A stretch of 8,590 nt of DNA from Flavobacteriales bacterium UBA1959. Lineage in GTDB: Bacteria > Bacteroidota > Bacteroidia > Flavobacteriales_D > Sanyastnellaceae. Position 1 is the stretch's first letter. Each line of letters starts with the position of its first letter. Below, one piece after another: positions 1 to 6,267 of the stretch. The notes under the pieces are model-generated. The model saw only the letters and a program-made list of their open reading frames with translations, did not search any database and was not told where the DNA came from. The translations under genes were made by a program, and so were the position numbers. The stretch is from the NCBI GenBank assembly GCA_002336085.1, contig DDEH01000034.1, forward strand, positions 1,046 to 9,635, written 5' to 3'.

Positions 1-620
1 ATTCCAAGAGAATACATGTTCCCGTAATCGTGATCGCCTGAAGCGGCGTATATGACATCTCCGTTGACGGCAACATCTGAAAACCCGATTATTGGCAAGT
101 TGTCCGTCTCAAGAATTTCCCAAGAATTTCCAGAATCCAAAGACCTCCATATCCCCCCTCCAGGAGCACAAGCATAATAAGTTGAAGGGTTGCTTGCGTC
201 AACACGTACCTTGCTTATCCTTCCATTTCCATTTCCCATTTCCTCCTCGGGTCCTTTATTGGTCCAAGCATATGGATTGTCGTCTAATGACGCCGCTTGA
301 GTCATTTGACGTCCAGCTTCATTTATCGCATTTGATGGAAACATATCACCGGAAGGATAAACACGCTCTTCCATGAACGACTCCCAGCGTCGAAAGGGCT
401 TGTATCCTTGTCCTTTCGTCACTTCTCTGTTTTCCCAATAGGCATTGAAAGCTGCTTGGGTCTCATAAAAGTTTGCACCTTGACTCTTTAAATCGAGGTA
501 AACAGACTTTGAATCTGACGCCTCGCTTATTTGCTCTTGCGTTAATACTTGCGATGAGGATTCAAAGCTAAAAACGAGCAAGAAGCCAACGAAAAGCAAC
601 CGGATTACCATATTCTTCAT
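1..620 (-). CDS. Secreted Asp-box (VPS10/sortilin-like) protein, N-terminal part
   Basis: The gene reads leftwards from an ATG at 620 and leaves the window at base 1, so 206 N-terminal residues are visible. They start with a signal peptide: a basic start (MKNMVIR), a hydrophobic core at about residues 8-17, and a small-residue stretch ending near Ser23/Gln24, a common maturation point in exported Bacteroidota proteins. After a linker rich in charged residues comes a segment with W119 followed by TNKGP, a Gly/Asn-rich GNGNGR turn, and PGGGIW leading into a clear Asp-box, SLDSGNSW (residues 160-167). This is the start of a beta-propeller as in VPS10/sortilin-like or BNR-repeat proteins. Family members are often large and carry a C-terminal type IX secretion signal, which would lie outside the window. 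No ligand or enzymatic role can be read from this part. It diverges from the operon at 1098 and shows no functional link to it. Confidence 0.82.
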   Translation of the reverse strand, partial: MKNMVIRLLFVGFLLVFSFESSSQVLTQEQISEASDSKSVYLDLKSQGANFYETQAAFNAYWENREVTKGQGYKPFRRWESFMEERVYPSGDMFPSNAINEAGRQMTQAASLDDNPYAWTNKGPEEEMGNGNGRISKVRVDASNPSTYYACAPGGGIWRSLDSGNSWEILETDNLPIIGFSDVAVNGDVIYAASGDHDYGNMYSLG

Positions 621-864
621 TCGCAAATTTAGCGATGAATTTTGTTTTTTTGACGTGGAAAAAAAATATTTGATAGAAATTATTTCCTTTTTTTAACAAC
701 TCATTAACACTAAACCTCACTTAGTTTCGGTAGATTCTTAATCGCTCGCTCAGACCTCTCTTCGCACTCATTTTTGAACGTGTATTCTTTCGGGATACCG
801 CATCAGGGAATAAATAGACAATTGTCTGGCTAGTAACTTGCCAAGAGACGTGCGCAACGGGCCT
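621..864. other. Intergenic region upstream of the secreted protein
   Basis: AT-rich stretch, especially 640-720, with no intact gene on either strand. On the minus strand TAAATTTG (623-630) matches the Bacteroidota -7 consensus TAnnTTTG, but it lies only 2 bases upstream of the start codon and lacks a convincing TTTG 19-21 bases further up, so it is not called as a promoter. In plus-strand frame 1 the codons at 793-801 read Gly-Tyr-Arg, a triplet found in FISUMP domains at about the right distance before the remnant below. Stops at 775-777 and 811-813 break that frame, so it may be further decayed FISUMP sequence, but this is weak. Confidence 0.4.
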
Positions 865-984
865 GCTTCGTCGCAAGACGCATCGAGCGGTTGGTACCGA
901 AAAATGTATGGTGGTTACACTGGAGTCAAGCGGTACAGCGAATGGTACGGATATGGTTTTTCAGTTCGTTGCGTTCAGGATTAA
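865..984 (+). pseudogene. 3' remnant of a FISUMP-domain protein gene
   Basis: Plus-strand frame 1 reads from about Ala-Ser-Ser-Gln-Asp at 865 through SGWYRKMYGG and YSEWYGYG to the ending GFSVRCVQD, followed by TAA at 982-984. The closing GFSVRCVxD and the preceding aromatic/Asn-Gly-rich strand pattern, with a Ser-Ser and a Trp-Tyr-Arg before it, are the typical C-terminus of the Fibrobacter succinogenes major paralogous (FISUMP) domain, found in Fibrobacter and many Bacteroidota surface proteins. Only about 39 codons remain. Upstream the frame loses similarity and is stopped at 811-813, and no start codon or signal peptide precedes it. It is most likely the residue of a deleted or decayed gene. 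The match is from memory of the family motif, not from a search. Confidence 0.7.
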
Positions 985-1037
985 AAACGCGGGCTTGTGC
1001 TGGGCTTGACCTTTTGATTGTTACGGCGAAGTTTTCC

Positions 1038-1063
1038 ACTTTGCTTCAAAGTAATTTTTTTTT
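1038..1063 (+). terminator. Weak intrinsic-terminator-like hairpin
   Basis: ACTTTG (1038-1043), a three-base loop CTT and CAAAGT (1047-1052) form a perfect 6-bp stem, followed by AA and nine consecutive T (1055-1063). It lies 53 bases after the stop of the FISUMP remnant, so it could be the terminator of that lost gene. The stem is short and only one third GC, so efficiency would be low. It overlaps the candidate promoter of the downstream operon. Confidence 0.4.
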
Positions 1064-1071
1064 CTATTTTG
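1040..1071 (+). promoter_or_regulatory. Candidate Bacteroidota-type promoter for the operon
   Basis: TTTG at 1040-1043 is followed after 21 bases by TATTTTG at 1065-1071. The Bacteroidota primary sigma factor prefers TTTG, 19-21 bases, then TAnnTTTG. The upstream box and spacing fit, but the downstream box has one base fewer between TA and TTTG, so it is imperfect. Transcription would begin near 1077-1080 and give a leader of about 20 bases before the ATG at 1098. It is the only promoter candidate seen close to the operon. Confidence 0.4.
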
Positions 1072-1097
1072 ATTAGAATAAGTTGCACGCCATTAGC

Positions 1098-2090
1098 ATG
1101 ATTAATTCGTTTTCGAAATACCAGGCATGGCGTCTTTTGGACCACCTCTTTGGAGGCAAAGAACCTGCTGATCGCTTTCATCGGATGCGGAGCAAAGCCT
1201 CGGCAAGTTCAATTGCTGAGTCGAATGGGTTGCCGGAGCGAAAGTCCGTGAAAGCCATACCTAGGGTTTGCGGCATTTCTGATCGGGATTTTCATCATCA
1301 ATACGTAAAGCCGGGGTTGCCAGTGGTGTTGGAGGGGAAGGCTATGGAATGGAAATGTGTTCAAGAGTGGTCGATGCCATGGCTCCGTGAAAATTATGGC
1401 AGCGATGAAGTATCGATTTTTGATCCCCTTGCTTCCGCCTCTTCTGAAGTACAATACGATGTTGAGGTCACTCATCTCGCAGCAGTATTGGATGCCATGG
1501 AATCAGGAGATACTTCAAAGTACAGTCGTTTCAATCGCCTGCTATACGACCATCCCGAATTGGTCCATGATTTTGACTGGAAGTGGCTACACGGATTGCG
1601 CAGTGCGTGGTCTTCAGGAAAGACCTACCAAGTATTCATTGGTGGAAAGGGAACTCGGACCTCGCTTCATTGTGCCGGCGAGCACAACCTTTTTACCCAA
1701 GTTGAGGGCAAGAAGCATTGGTTTTTCATCGAGCCTAAGGCGGACATCTGGCTGGACCCACCGGTGACCCGAACACCTTATTTCTACAGCATGTTTGATC
1801 CTGAACGTCATGATTACGAGCGGTATCCGGGCATGGAGCATGCCCAGGTATGGGAATGCTTGCTCGAACCTGGTGATGTTCTATTCAATCCACCATTTTG
1901 GTGGCACCAAGTGACAAATATGACTCCTTCCATCGGCGTAGGGTTCCGCTGGTTTGATATCATGGGCAATATGAAAATGAATGCAGTAGGAACGGCGATG
2001 ACTCTTATGGCGACCAATCCGCCTATTTGGACAGCTACGAAGCATCGAACAGATTTTGCTGCAATCTTCAAACAAATGAATTCGAACTAA
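1098..2090 (+). CDS. JmjC/cupin_8 Fe(II)/2OG oxygenase-like protein with HxA motif
   Basis: 330 residues from the ATG at 1098; an in-frame TTG at 1083 is possible, and a TAG at 1074 limits the frame. The start of the domain, FHHQYVKPGLPVVL (about residues 65-78), is typical of cupin_8/FIH-like proteins. The core runs from about 180 to 290. Aligned by eye with human FIH, it keeps the 2-oxoglutarate residues Thr188 and Lys206 (FIH T196, K214), the proximal His191 (H199), Asn197 (N205) and the distal His270 in FWWHQ (H279). The metal-ligand Asp (D201) is Ala193, codon GCC. A normal member would be a hydroxylase or demethylase. Loss of only this Asp suggests an open iron site, as in Fe/2OG halogenases, or an inactive enzyme; Glu195 or His196 might substitute as ligand. 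Cytosolic, no signal peptide. It heads the operon, so its substrate is probably a pathway intermediate. The family is sure, the reaction is not. Confidence 0.85.
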   Translation: MINSFSKYQAWRLLDHLFGGKEPADRFHRMRSKASASSIAESNGLPERKSVKAIPRVCGISDRDFHHQYVKPGLPVVLEGKAMEWKCVQEWSMPWLRENYGSDEVSIFDPLASASSEVQYDVEVTHLAAVLDAMESGDTSKYSRFNRLLYDHPELVHDFDWKWLHGLRSAWSSGKTYQVFIGGKGTRTSLHCAGEHNLFTQVEGKKHWFFIEPKADIWLDPPVTRTPYFYSMFDPERHDYERYPGMEHAQVWECLLEPGDVLFNPPFWWHQVTNMTPSIGVGFRWFDIMGNMKMNAVGTAMTLMATNPPIWTATKHRTDFAAIFKQMNSN

Positions 2091-2097
2091 TCTCGCA

Positions 2098-3204
2098 ATG
2101 GACACGACCAAGCTTACCATTAAATTTCCACCTGATGACGATGATTTTTTCTCGGATTTGCGCAGTGAGGTTCGGGCTTATTTCAAGTCCACCAACCAAA
2201 ATATCTACGGAAATGCATTCATGTATGCGAAAGCTTTTGGATTGGCTGCCATCTACATCGCTGGATATGCCCTCCCGCTGATCTTTGACTTGAGTGCAAC
2301 GAGTATTGTCCTCATTTACGGATTCTTAGGAATTTGGAGCGTTTTCCTCGGTGTCAACGTGGGCCATGATGCCGCGCATCATGCCTTGTTCCAAACTCGG
2401 AAATACAACGATTGGGCAATGCATATTTTCGATTTGCTTGGCTTGAGTTCATTCAACTGGAAAAACCGACATGTCTCGGGTCATCATGTGTTTTCCAACA
2501 TCATGAACTATGATCCTGATATACAACAGTCGGCAGTGGTTAAAATTTTCCCACAGGATCGGAGGCGCATTTTTCACAAATGGCAGTGGCTATATATGCC
2601 TTTTATTTATGCCATCTTCATCCCAAGGTGGGTGTTTTATCGAGATTTTAAGGACATATTTCATGAACAGATTGGCGGATTTAAGAACCGACCGTATCCT
2701 GGATTTGAGGTAATGAAAATGGTGCTTTTTAAGCTCTTCTATTTGGGCTACCTGGTTTTCCTTCCGGCGGCGCTTACGGGCCATAGTCTCATGACGTTTG
2801 TTTGGGGATTCATGGTGCTAATGGTCGCGGGAAGCGCCACTATTGTGGTTGTTTTGCTGACAACTCACATGTTGGATGATTCTTTTTTTCCAGATCCTGA
2901 TGAGCATGGTATGATGCCCTATTCATGGGCGAAGCATCAGATGATGACCACAAGCGACTATGCGACCCAAAATAGGTTGGTCAGTCATCTTTTTGGAGGG
3001 TTTAATCACCATGTGATTCATCACCTTTTTCAGCATGTTTGTCACATCCATTATCCTGCGTTGACCAAAATTTTAATTGATGTAGCAGCCCGACATGACG
3101 TCGTATACCGAACAAAAAAGCGCATTATTCCTGCCATTTATTCCCATTTTAAATTGCTTTATAATAACGGTGTAGAGCCTGAATTCTTGAGCCACGATTT
3201 CTGA
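2098..3204 (+). CDS. Membrane fatty acid desaturase
   Basis: 368 residues, the usual length of bacterial acyl-lipid/acyl-CoA desaturases of the FA_desaturase superfamily. It has the three diiron His boxes: H90-DAA-H94-H95, H125-VSG-H129-H130, and H304-H305-VI-H308-H309, the last followed by the LFQHVCHIHYP stretch typical of the linoleoyl-CoA/delta-6-like group. Hydrophobic membrane segments are at about 45-63, 66-88, 165-180, 210-226 and 230-256. The residue before the last HH pair is Ile307, where front-end desaturases usually have Glu, and the usual Pro after HHLF is Gln311; both are mild departures. No cytochrome b5 domain is present, so an external ferredoxin or similar donor is needed. 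It would introduce a double bond into a fatty acyl chain at the inner membrane. It starts 7 bases after the oxygenase-like gene. Position and carrier specificity cannot be inferred; a hydroxylase activity is a less likely alternative. Confidence 0.92.
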   Translation: MDTTKLTIKFPPDDDDFFSDLRSEVRAYFKSTNQNIYGNAFMYAKAFGLAAIYIAGYALPLIFDLSATSIVLIYGFLGIWSVFLGVNVGHDAAHHALFQTRKYNDWAMHIFDLLGLSSFNWKNRHVSGHHVFSNIMNYDPDIQQSAVVKIFPQDRRRIFHKWQWLYMPFIYAIFIPRWVFYRDFKDIFHEQIGGFKNRPYPGFEVMKMVLFKLFYLGYLVFLPAALTGHSLMTFVWGFMVLMVAGSATIVVVLLTTHMLDDSFFPDPDEHGMMPYSWAKHQMMTTSDYATQNRLVSHLFGGFNHHVIHHLFQHVCHIHYPALTKILIDVAARHDVVYRTKKRIIPAIYSHFKLLYNNGVEPEFLSHDF

Positions 3205-4193
3205 TGAAGATTGTAATCACAGGTGCGACGGGTTTTCTGGGTTCGAGGTTATTAGAAAAACTGGCTTCCAATGATGCTGATGCGATAGAAGTTGTGGGCC
3301 TTGGTCGAACGCTCAAATCGCACAGCATTGTGAAAGCGAGCAATATCATATATCAACTTGGGGACTTGGAAGAGCCTTCATTTGCTCATGATGCGATAAG
3401 CGGGGCAGAAGTGGTGGTGCACGCCGCTGCCCTTAGTGCACAGATGGGGCCCCTAGGTGCGTTCGAACGAGCAAATGTCAAGGTGACCGAGCATGTGGTG
3501 GACGCGTGCGAAGCGCATGGCGTAAAGCGTTTGATTTTCATTAGTTCGCCCAGTGTTTACTTTCAAATGAAAGACCAGCTGAACATTAGCGAAAGTGATC
3601 CTCTTCCTCCTGCAGTAAACGTTTATGCTAAAACCAAAAGAGAGGCGGAGTGTTTGGTTATTGCATCGGATGTGCCGCACGTCATTATCCGTCCACGTGC
3701 CTTGATCGGGAGAGGTGATACCGTCATTTTGCCAAGGATTATTCGTGCTCATGCGGCGGGAAGACTGCGCCGAATGGGACTTGAACAAAATCGTGTGGAT
3801 TTGACTCCGGTCTCGAATGTTGTCGATGCAATCGTCCTGGCAATGCGAGTGAATGGAGAGGGGCTGAATCAGATCTATAACATTAGCAATGGCCGACCGG
3901 AACGGCTTTGGCCCCTTTTGGATAGGGTTTTTTCTGAGTTGAGTCTGGAGGCTGTTACGCGAAGAATTCCCATTCCCGTGGCTGTTGCAGTTGCTCGGCT
4001 CATGGAGTGGCATGCCATTTGGTTGAATGGTCGCAAAGAGCCCGTGCTTACAGTCTACGGCATTGGTACACTGACCAAGGATTTTGGGATGGATATTTCC
4101 AAAGCCAAAGAGCTTTTGGGCTATGAACCGAGTCAAACAGTCGCGGACGCCATTGACGAGTTCTTGAATTGGTATAAGATAGAATCGGCATGA
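3204..4193 (+). CDS. Extended SDR, NAD(P)-dependent 3-beta-HSD/OleD-like
   Basis: 329 residues. The N-terminal Rossmann motif GATGFLG (residues 7-13) binds NAD(P). The conserved segment SSPSVY (114-119) and the catalytic Y141-x3-K145 pair (YAKTK) mark an extended short-chain dehydrogenase. The RPRALIGRGD segment near 163-172, PVSNVVDAI near 202-210 and the C-terminal DISKAKELLGYEP (298-309) are typical of the 3-beta-hydroxysteroid dehydrogenase/epimerase branch, which includes OleD, the reductase that turns a 2-alkyl-3-ketoacid into a 3-hydroxyacid. Beside a ketosynthase, reduction of a beta-keto group is the simplest role, but sugar-epimerase or dehydratase chemistry cannot be excluded by eye. 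The ATG shares one base with the desaturase stop (TGATG). Soluble, cytosolic. Confidence 0.88.
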   Translation: MKIVITGATGFLGSRLLEKLASNDADAIEVVGLGRTLKSHSIVKASNIIYQLGDLEEPSFAHDAISGAEVVVHAAALSAQMGPLGAFERANVKVTEHVVDACEAHGVKRLIFISSPSVYFQMKDQLNISESDPLPPAVNVYAKTKREAECLVIASDVPHVIIRPRALIGRGDTVILPRIIRAHAAGRLRRMGLEQNRVDLTPVSNVVDAIVLAMRVNGEGLNQIYNISNGRPERLWPLLDRVFSELSLEAVTRRIPIPVAVAVARLMEWHAIWLNGRKEPVLTVYGIGTLTKDFGMDISKAKELLGYEPSQTVADAIDEFLNWYKIESA

Positions 4194-5011
4194 TGGAGGT
4201 AGCATGGAAGGTCAGAAACGCTGGCCATTGTTGGGCGCAAGCTCATCATGTAATGAAAGGAGCTCCCCGCAAGCAGATTCAGTTCTTTGCCACCTGGGTC
4301 GAGCTTCGGCACCCTCGAGAAGGAACCATTCTATTCGATACGGGTTACACATCTCGTTTTTATGATCTCACAAAAGGCTTTCCCAATTCCATTTATGCGC
4401 AGATGACAGCCGTGGAAATACTCCAGGCAGAGGAAGCGAAGTCGCAGGTGGACCCAGCTGAGGTCAAGCACGTCTTGCTCTCCCATTTGCACGCTGACCA
4501 CGTCGGAGGTCTGCTTGACTTCCCGGATTCCCAATGTTGGACATCTTCAGGCTGCCTTGCGGAATTTGCTTCTTTGCCAAAATGGCGGGGATTTTCCAAG
4601 GGACTACTGCATGATTTGATGCCTGCTGATTGGTCAGTCACCAGTAGGTTATTTGAGTCGTGCCGTTCAGTGCAGCATCCTCAATTGGGACTGGGCTGGG
4701 ATTTGTTTCAGGATGGAAGCATCGTCATGTTTGCTTTTCCAGGCCATGCAGCTGGACAGCACGGTGCGTTAATCCAAACGGAGGATGAGGGGCCTGTTTT
4801 ACTTGTTGCAGATGCAATTTGGAATATCAAAGCCTTGACAGAAAATCGGACACCGCATCCCATTGTTCGCTTGTTCTTTGATGATTGGAAAGCTTACCAC
4901 CAAACATTGGAGAAGTTGCGCGCTTTCCGTTCGGTTCATCCATCCGTTCCCATTTTAGCCACGCATTGTCCGGAAACATTTGCACGGGTTGTAAATCCAT
5001 TGCAAACATGA
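4190..5011 (+). CDS. Metallo-beta-lactamase-fold hydrolase, AHL-lactonase-like
   Basis: 273 residues with all seven ligands of a dinuclear zinc site: H99-L-H101-A-D103-H104 in SHLHADH, H186 in FPGHAAGQH, bridging D208 in LLVADAIWN and H259 in ATHC. Order and spacing match N-acyl homoserine lactonases such as AiiA. Such enzymes open lactones; relatives cleave thioesters and other esters. In this operon a role in opening a beta-lactone or releasing an acyl chain is inferred, not shown. A stand-alone quorum-quenching role is unlikely because the gene is coupled on both sides. The ATGATG at 4190 gives two adjacent starts; the first overlaps the SDR stop by 4 bases, the second by 1. No signal peptide. 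Confidence 0.87.
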   Translation: MMEVAWKVRNAGHCWAQAHHVMKGAPRKQIQFFATWVELRHPREGTILFDTGYTSRFYDLTKGFPNSIYAQMTAVEILQAEEAKSQVDPAEVKHVLLSHLHADHVGGLLDFPDSQCWTSSGCLAEFASLPKWRGFSKGLLHDLMPADWSVTSRLFESCRSVQHPQLGLGWDLFQDGSIVMFAFPGHAAGQHGALIQTEDEGPVLLVADAIWNIKALTENRTPHPIVRLFFDDWKAYHQTLEKLRAFRSVHPSVPILATHCPETFARVVNPLQT

Positions 5012-6267
5012 GGATCCCCTTCAAATTACAGGTGATCCTTGCCGTTTGCCGTTTGGAGTTTGAACGCAGGCGGTATGAGCGCAATCCTCGGGCGCATCAA
5101 AGTCGCATGTGGAAAAGGTTTAGGACGCGAACATTAGCGCGTTCTCCTCTATATGCGCCGCATGCCACGGGTTCGATTGCAGATTTTCCGATTCAAGGAA
5201 AAGTTGAATTTATGCGCGATTTTGATGGCATCAATACCCGAGGGATTACGTTAGATGAATCCATGTCTATTGCTATGGATGCAGAGCGCAGTAGGGACTT
5301 TGCGCCCACTATATCGGGCATTACCGTGGGGCTTTCTTCGGGTACATCTGGCAACCGTGGTGTTTTTTTGGTTTCGGAGAAAGAACGTGCCTTTTGGGTT
5401 GCAATGGTGCTGCAACGCATCCTTGGGTTCTCATTCAAGCGCAGGAAAGTCGCTTTTTTCTTGCGAGCGAATAGCAAACTTTACACGTCTGTGGAGTCTA
5501 AACTGATTCAATTCGGATTTTTTGATTTGTTAGAGCCTATGCAGAAACATGTCGCGCGACTGAACAGCTTTCAGCCAGACGTCATCGTTGGGCAACCGAG
5601 CTTGCTCATGATGTTGGTGGAGGCACAACACAAAGGTCAACTCAATATTCATCCTAAACGAATTATTTCGGTTGCGGAAGTCCTTTCTCCGGAGGACCAA
5701 AAATCAATTTCAACTTGCTTCTCTGTGACGGTTCAACAGGTTTATCAGTGCAACGAAGGGATGTTTGGTCAATCATGTTCGCACGGAAACATTCACCTGA
5801 ATGAGGACGGTTTATTGATTGAGAAGGAATGGCTGGATACCAGACGGTTTTCTCCGATCATAACAGATATGCGTCGCAGGGTTCAGCCTGTTGTGCGCTA
5901 CAAGATGAACGATATACTTCATGTGACGGAGTGCACCTGTGGCTCTAAAATGATTGCTATTTCTCAAATCGAAGGGCGTACTGATGATGTGCTGGAATTT
6001 CCCAACGAGCGCATTCTGTTCCCTGATTTTATTCGGCGAATCATCATCGGAGCCCATTCGGAAATAACAAACTATCAGATTGTTCAAGATAGTCCGTCCA
6101 AACTTGCATTGTTTGTTTCGCCGTCGGTGCATTGGGAAGCGGCTTCTGCGGCATTGACTGAACTCTTGCAAGCTCAGGACATTCAGGACATTGATATCCA
6201 AAGGCTCGAAACGAAGCGCCATCAATTGGGCTCAAAATTTAGAAGAATCTATGCTAAACGTCACTAA
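5008..6267 (+). CDS. Adenylate-forming enzyme, PaaK/F390-synthetase-related
   Basis: 419 residues from the ATG at 5008, which overlaps the preceding stop as ATGA; the frame is open further upstream, but only inside the hydrolase gene. Motifs in order are the phosphate loop S110-SGTSGNRG-118, YQCNEG (246-251) at the adenine/acyl-site position, RYKMND (297-302), a GRTDD turn (323-327), and a C-terminal GSKFRRI with Lys410 as the likely catalytic lysine. C309 and C311 in CTCGS recall the Cys pair of PaaK-like enzymes. This pattern fits the phenylacetate-CoA ligase / coenzyme F390 synthetase clade and its F390 synthetase-related branch. These enzymes activate a carboxylate with ATP as acyl-AMP, then pass it to CoA or another nucleophile. 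Here the acid is presumably a fatty or beta-hydroxy acid made by neighbouring enzymes; the acceptor is unknown. It may occupy the place OleC holds in olefin pathways, although from a different clade. Confidence 0.85.
   Translation: MRIPFKLQVILAVCRLEFERRRYERNPRAHQSRMWKRFRTRTLARSPLYAPHATGSIADFPIQGKVEFMRDFDGINTRGITLDESMSIAMDAERSRDFAPTISGITVGLSSGTSGNRGVFLVSEKERAFWVAMVLQRILGFSFKRRKVAFFLRANSKLYTSVESKLIQFGFFDLLEPMQKHVARLNSFQPDVIVGQPSLLMMLVEAQHKGQLNIHPKRIISVAEVLSPEDQKSISTCFSVTVQQVYQCNEGMFGQSCSHGNIHLNEDGLLIEKEWLDTRRFSPIITDMRRRVQPVVRYKMNDILHVTECTCGSKMIAISQIEGRTDDVLEFPNERILFPDFIRRIIIGAHSEITNYQIVQDSPSKLALFVSPSVHWEAASAALTELLQAQDIQDIDIQRLETKRHQLGSKFRRIYAKRH

Noticed and set aside
100..130. Tandem copies of an 11-base unit GGAAATTCTTG on the minus strand
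   Set aside because: Two adjacent copies only, encoding the normal Asp-box sequence GNSWEIL; most likely coincidence of codon use.
816..827. Perfect 12-bp palindrome AGACAATTGTCT as an operator
   Set aside because: Single copy, about 240 bases upstream of the candidate promoter and inside probable gene-decay sequence; a palindrome of this length can occur by chance.
869..880. Small hairpin CGTC-GCAA-GACG with a GNRA-type loop, possible ncRNA
   Set aside because: A four-base-pair stem with no promoter or larger fold; it lies in the coding remnant of the FISUMP protein.
991..1008. Direct repeat GGGCTTG at 991-997 and 1002-1008
   Set aside because: Only seven bases, two copies, with no associated signal.
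891..1076. Open frame of 61 codons on the plus strand before the operon
   Set aside because: No recognisable protein features. It overlaps the FISUMP remnant in another frame and runs through the T-rich terminator-like region.
3453..4205. 250-codon open frame on the minus strand, antisense to the SDR gene
   Set aside because: It is opposite a clearly conserved SDR with intact motifs; the translated sequence has no family motif and unusual composition, as expected for a shadow frame.
4885..5007. Longer N-terminus for the adenylating enzyme, starting with TTG at 4885
   Set aside because: The extra 41 residues lie wholly within the hydrolase gene and look like an out-of-frame reading; the ATGA junction at 5008 is the natural start.
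4190..5011. MBL protein as a free-standing quorum-quenching lactonase
   Set aside because: Its start and stop overlap pathway genes on both sides, so a role in the operon's pathway is more likely; the window has no LuxI/LuxR-type gene.
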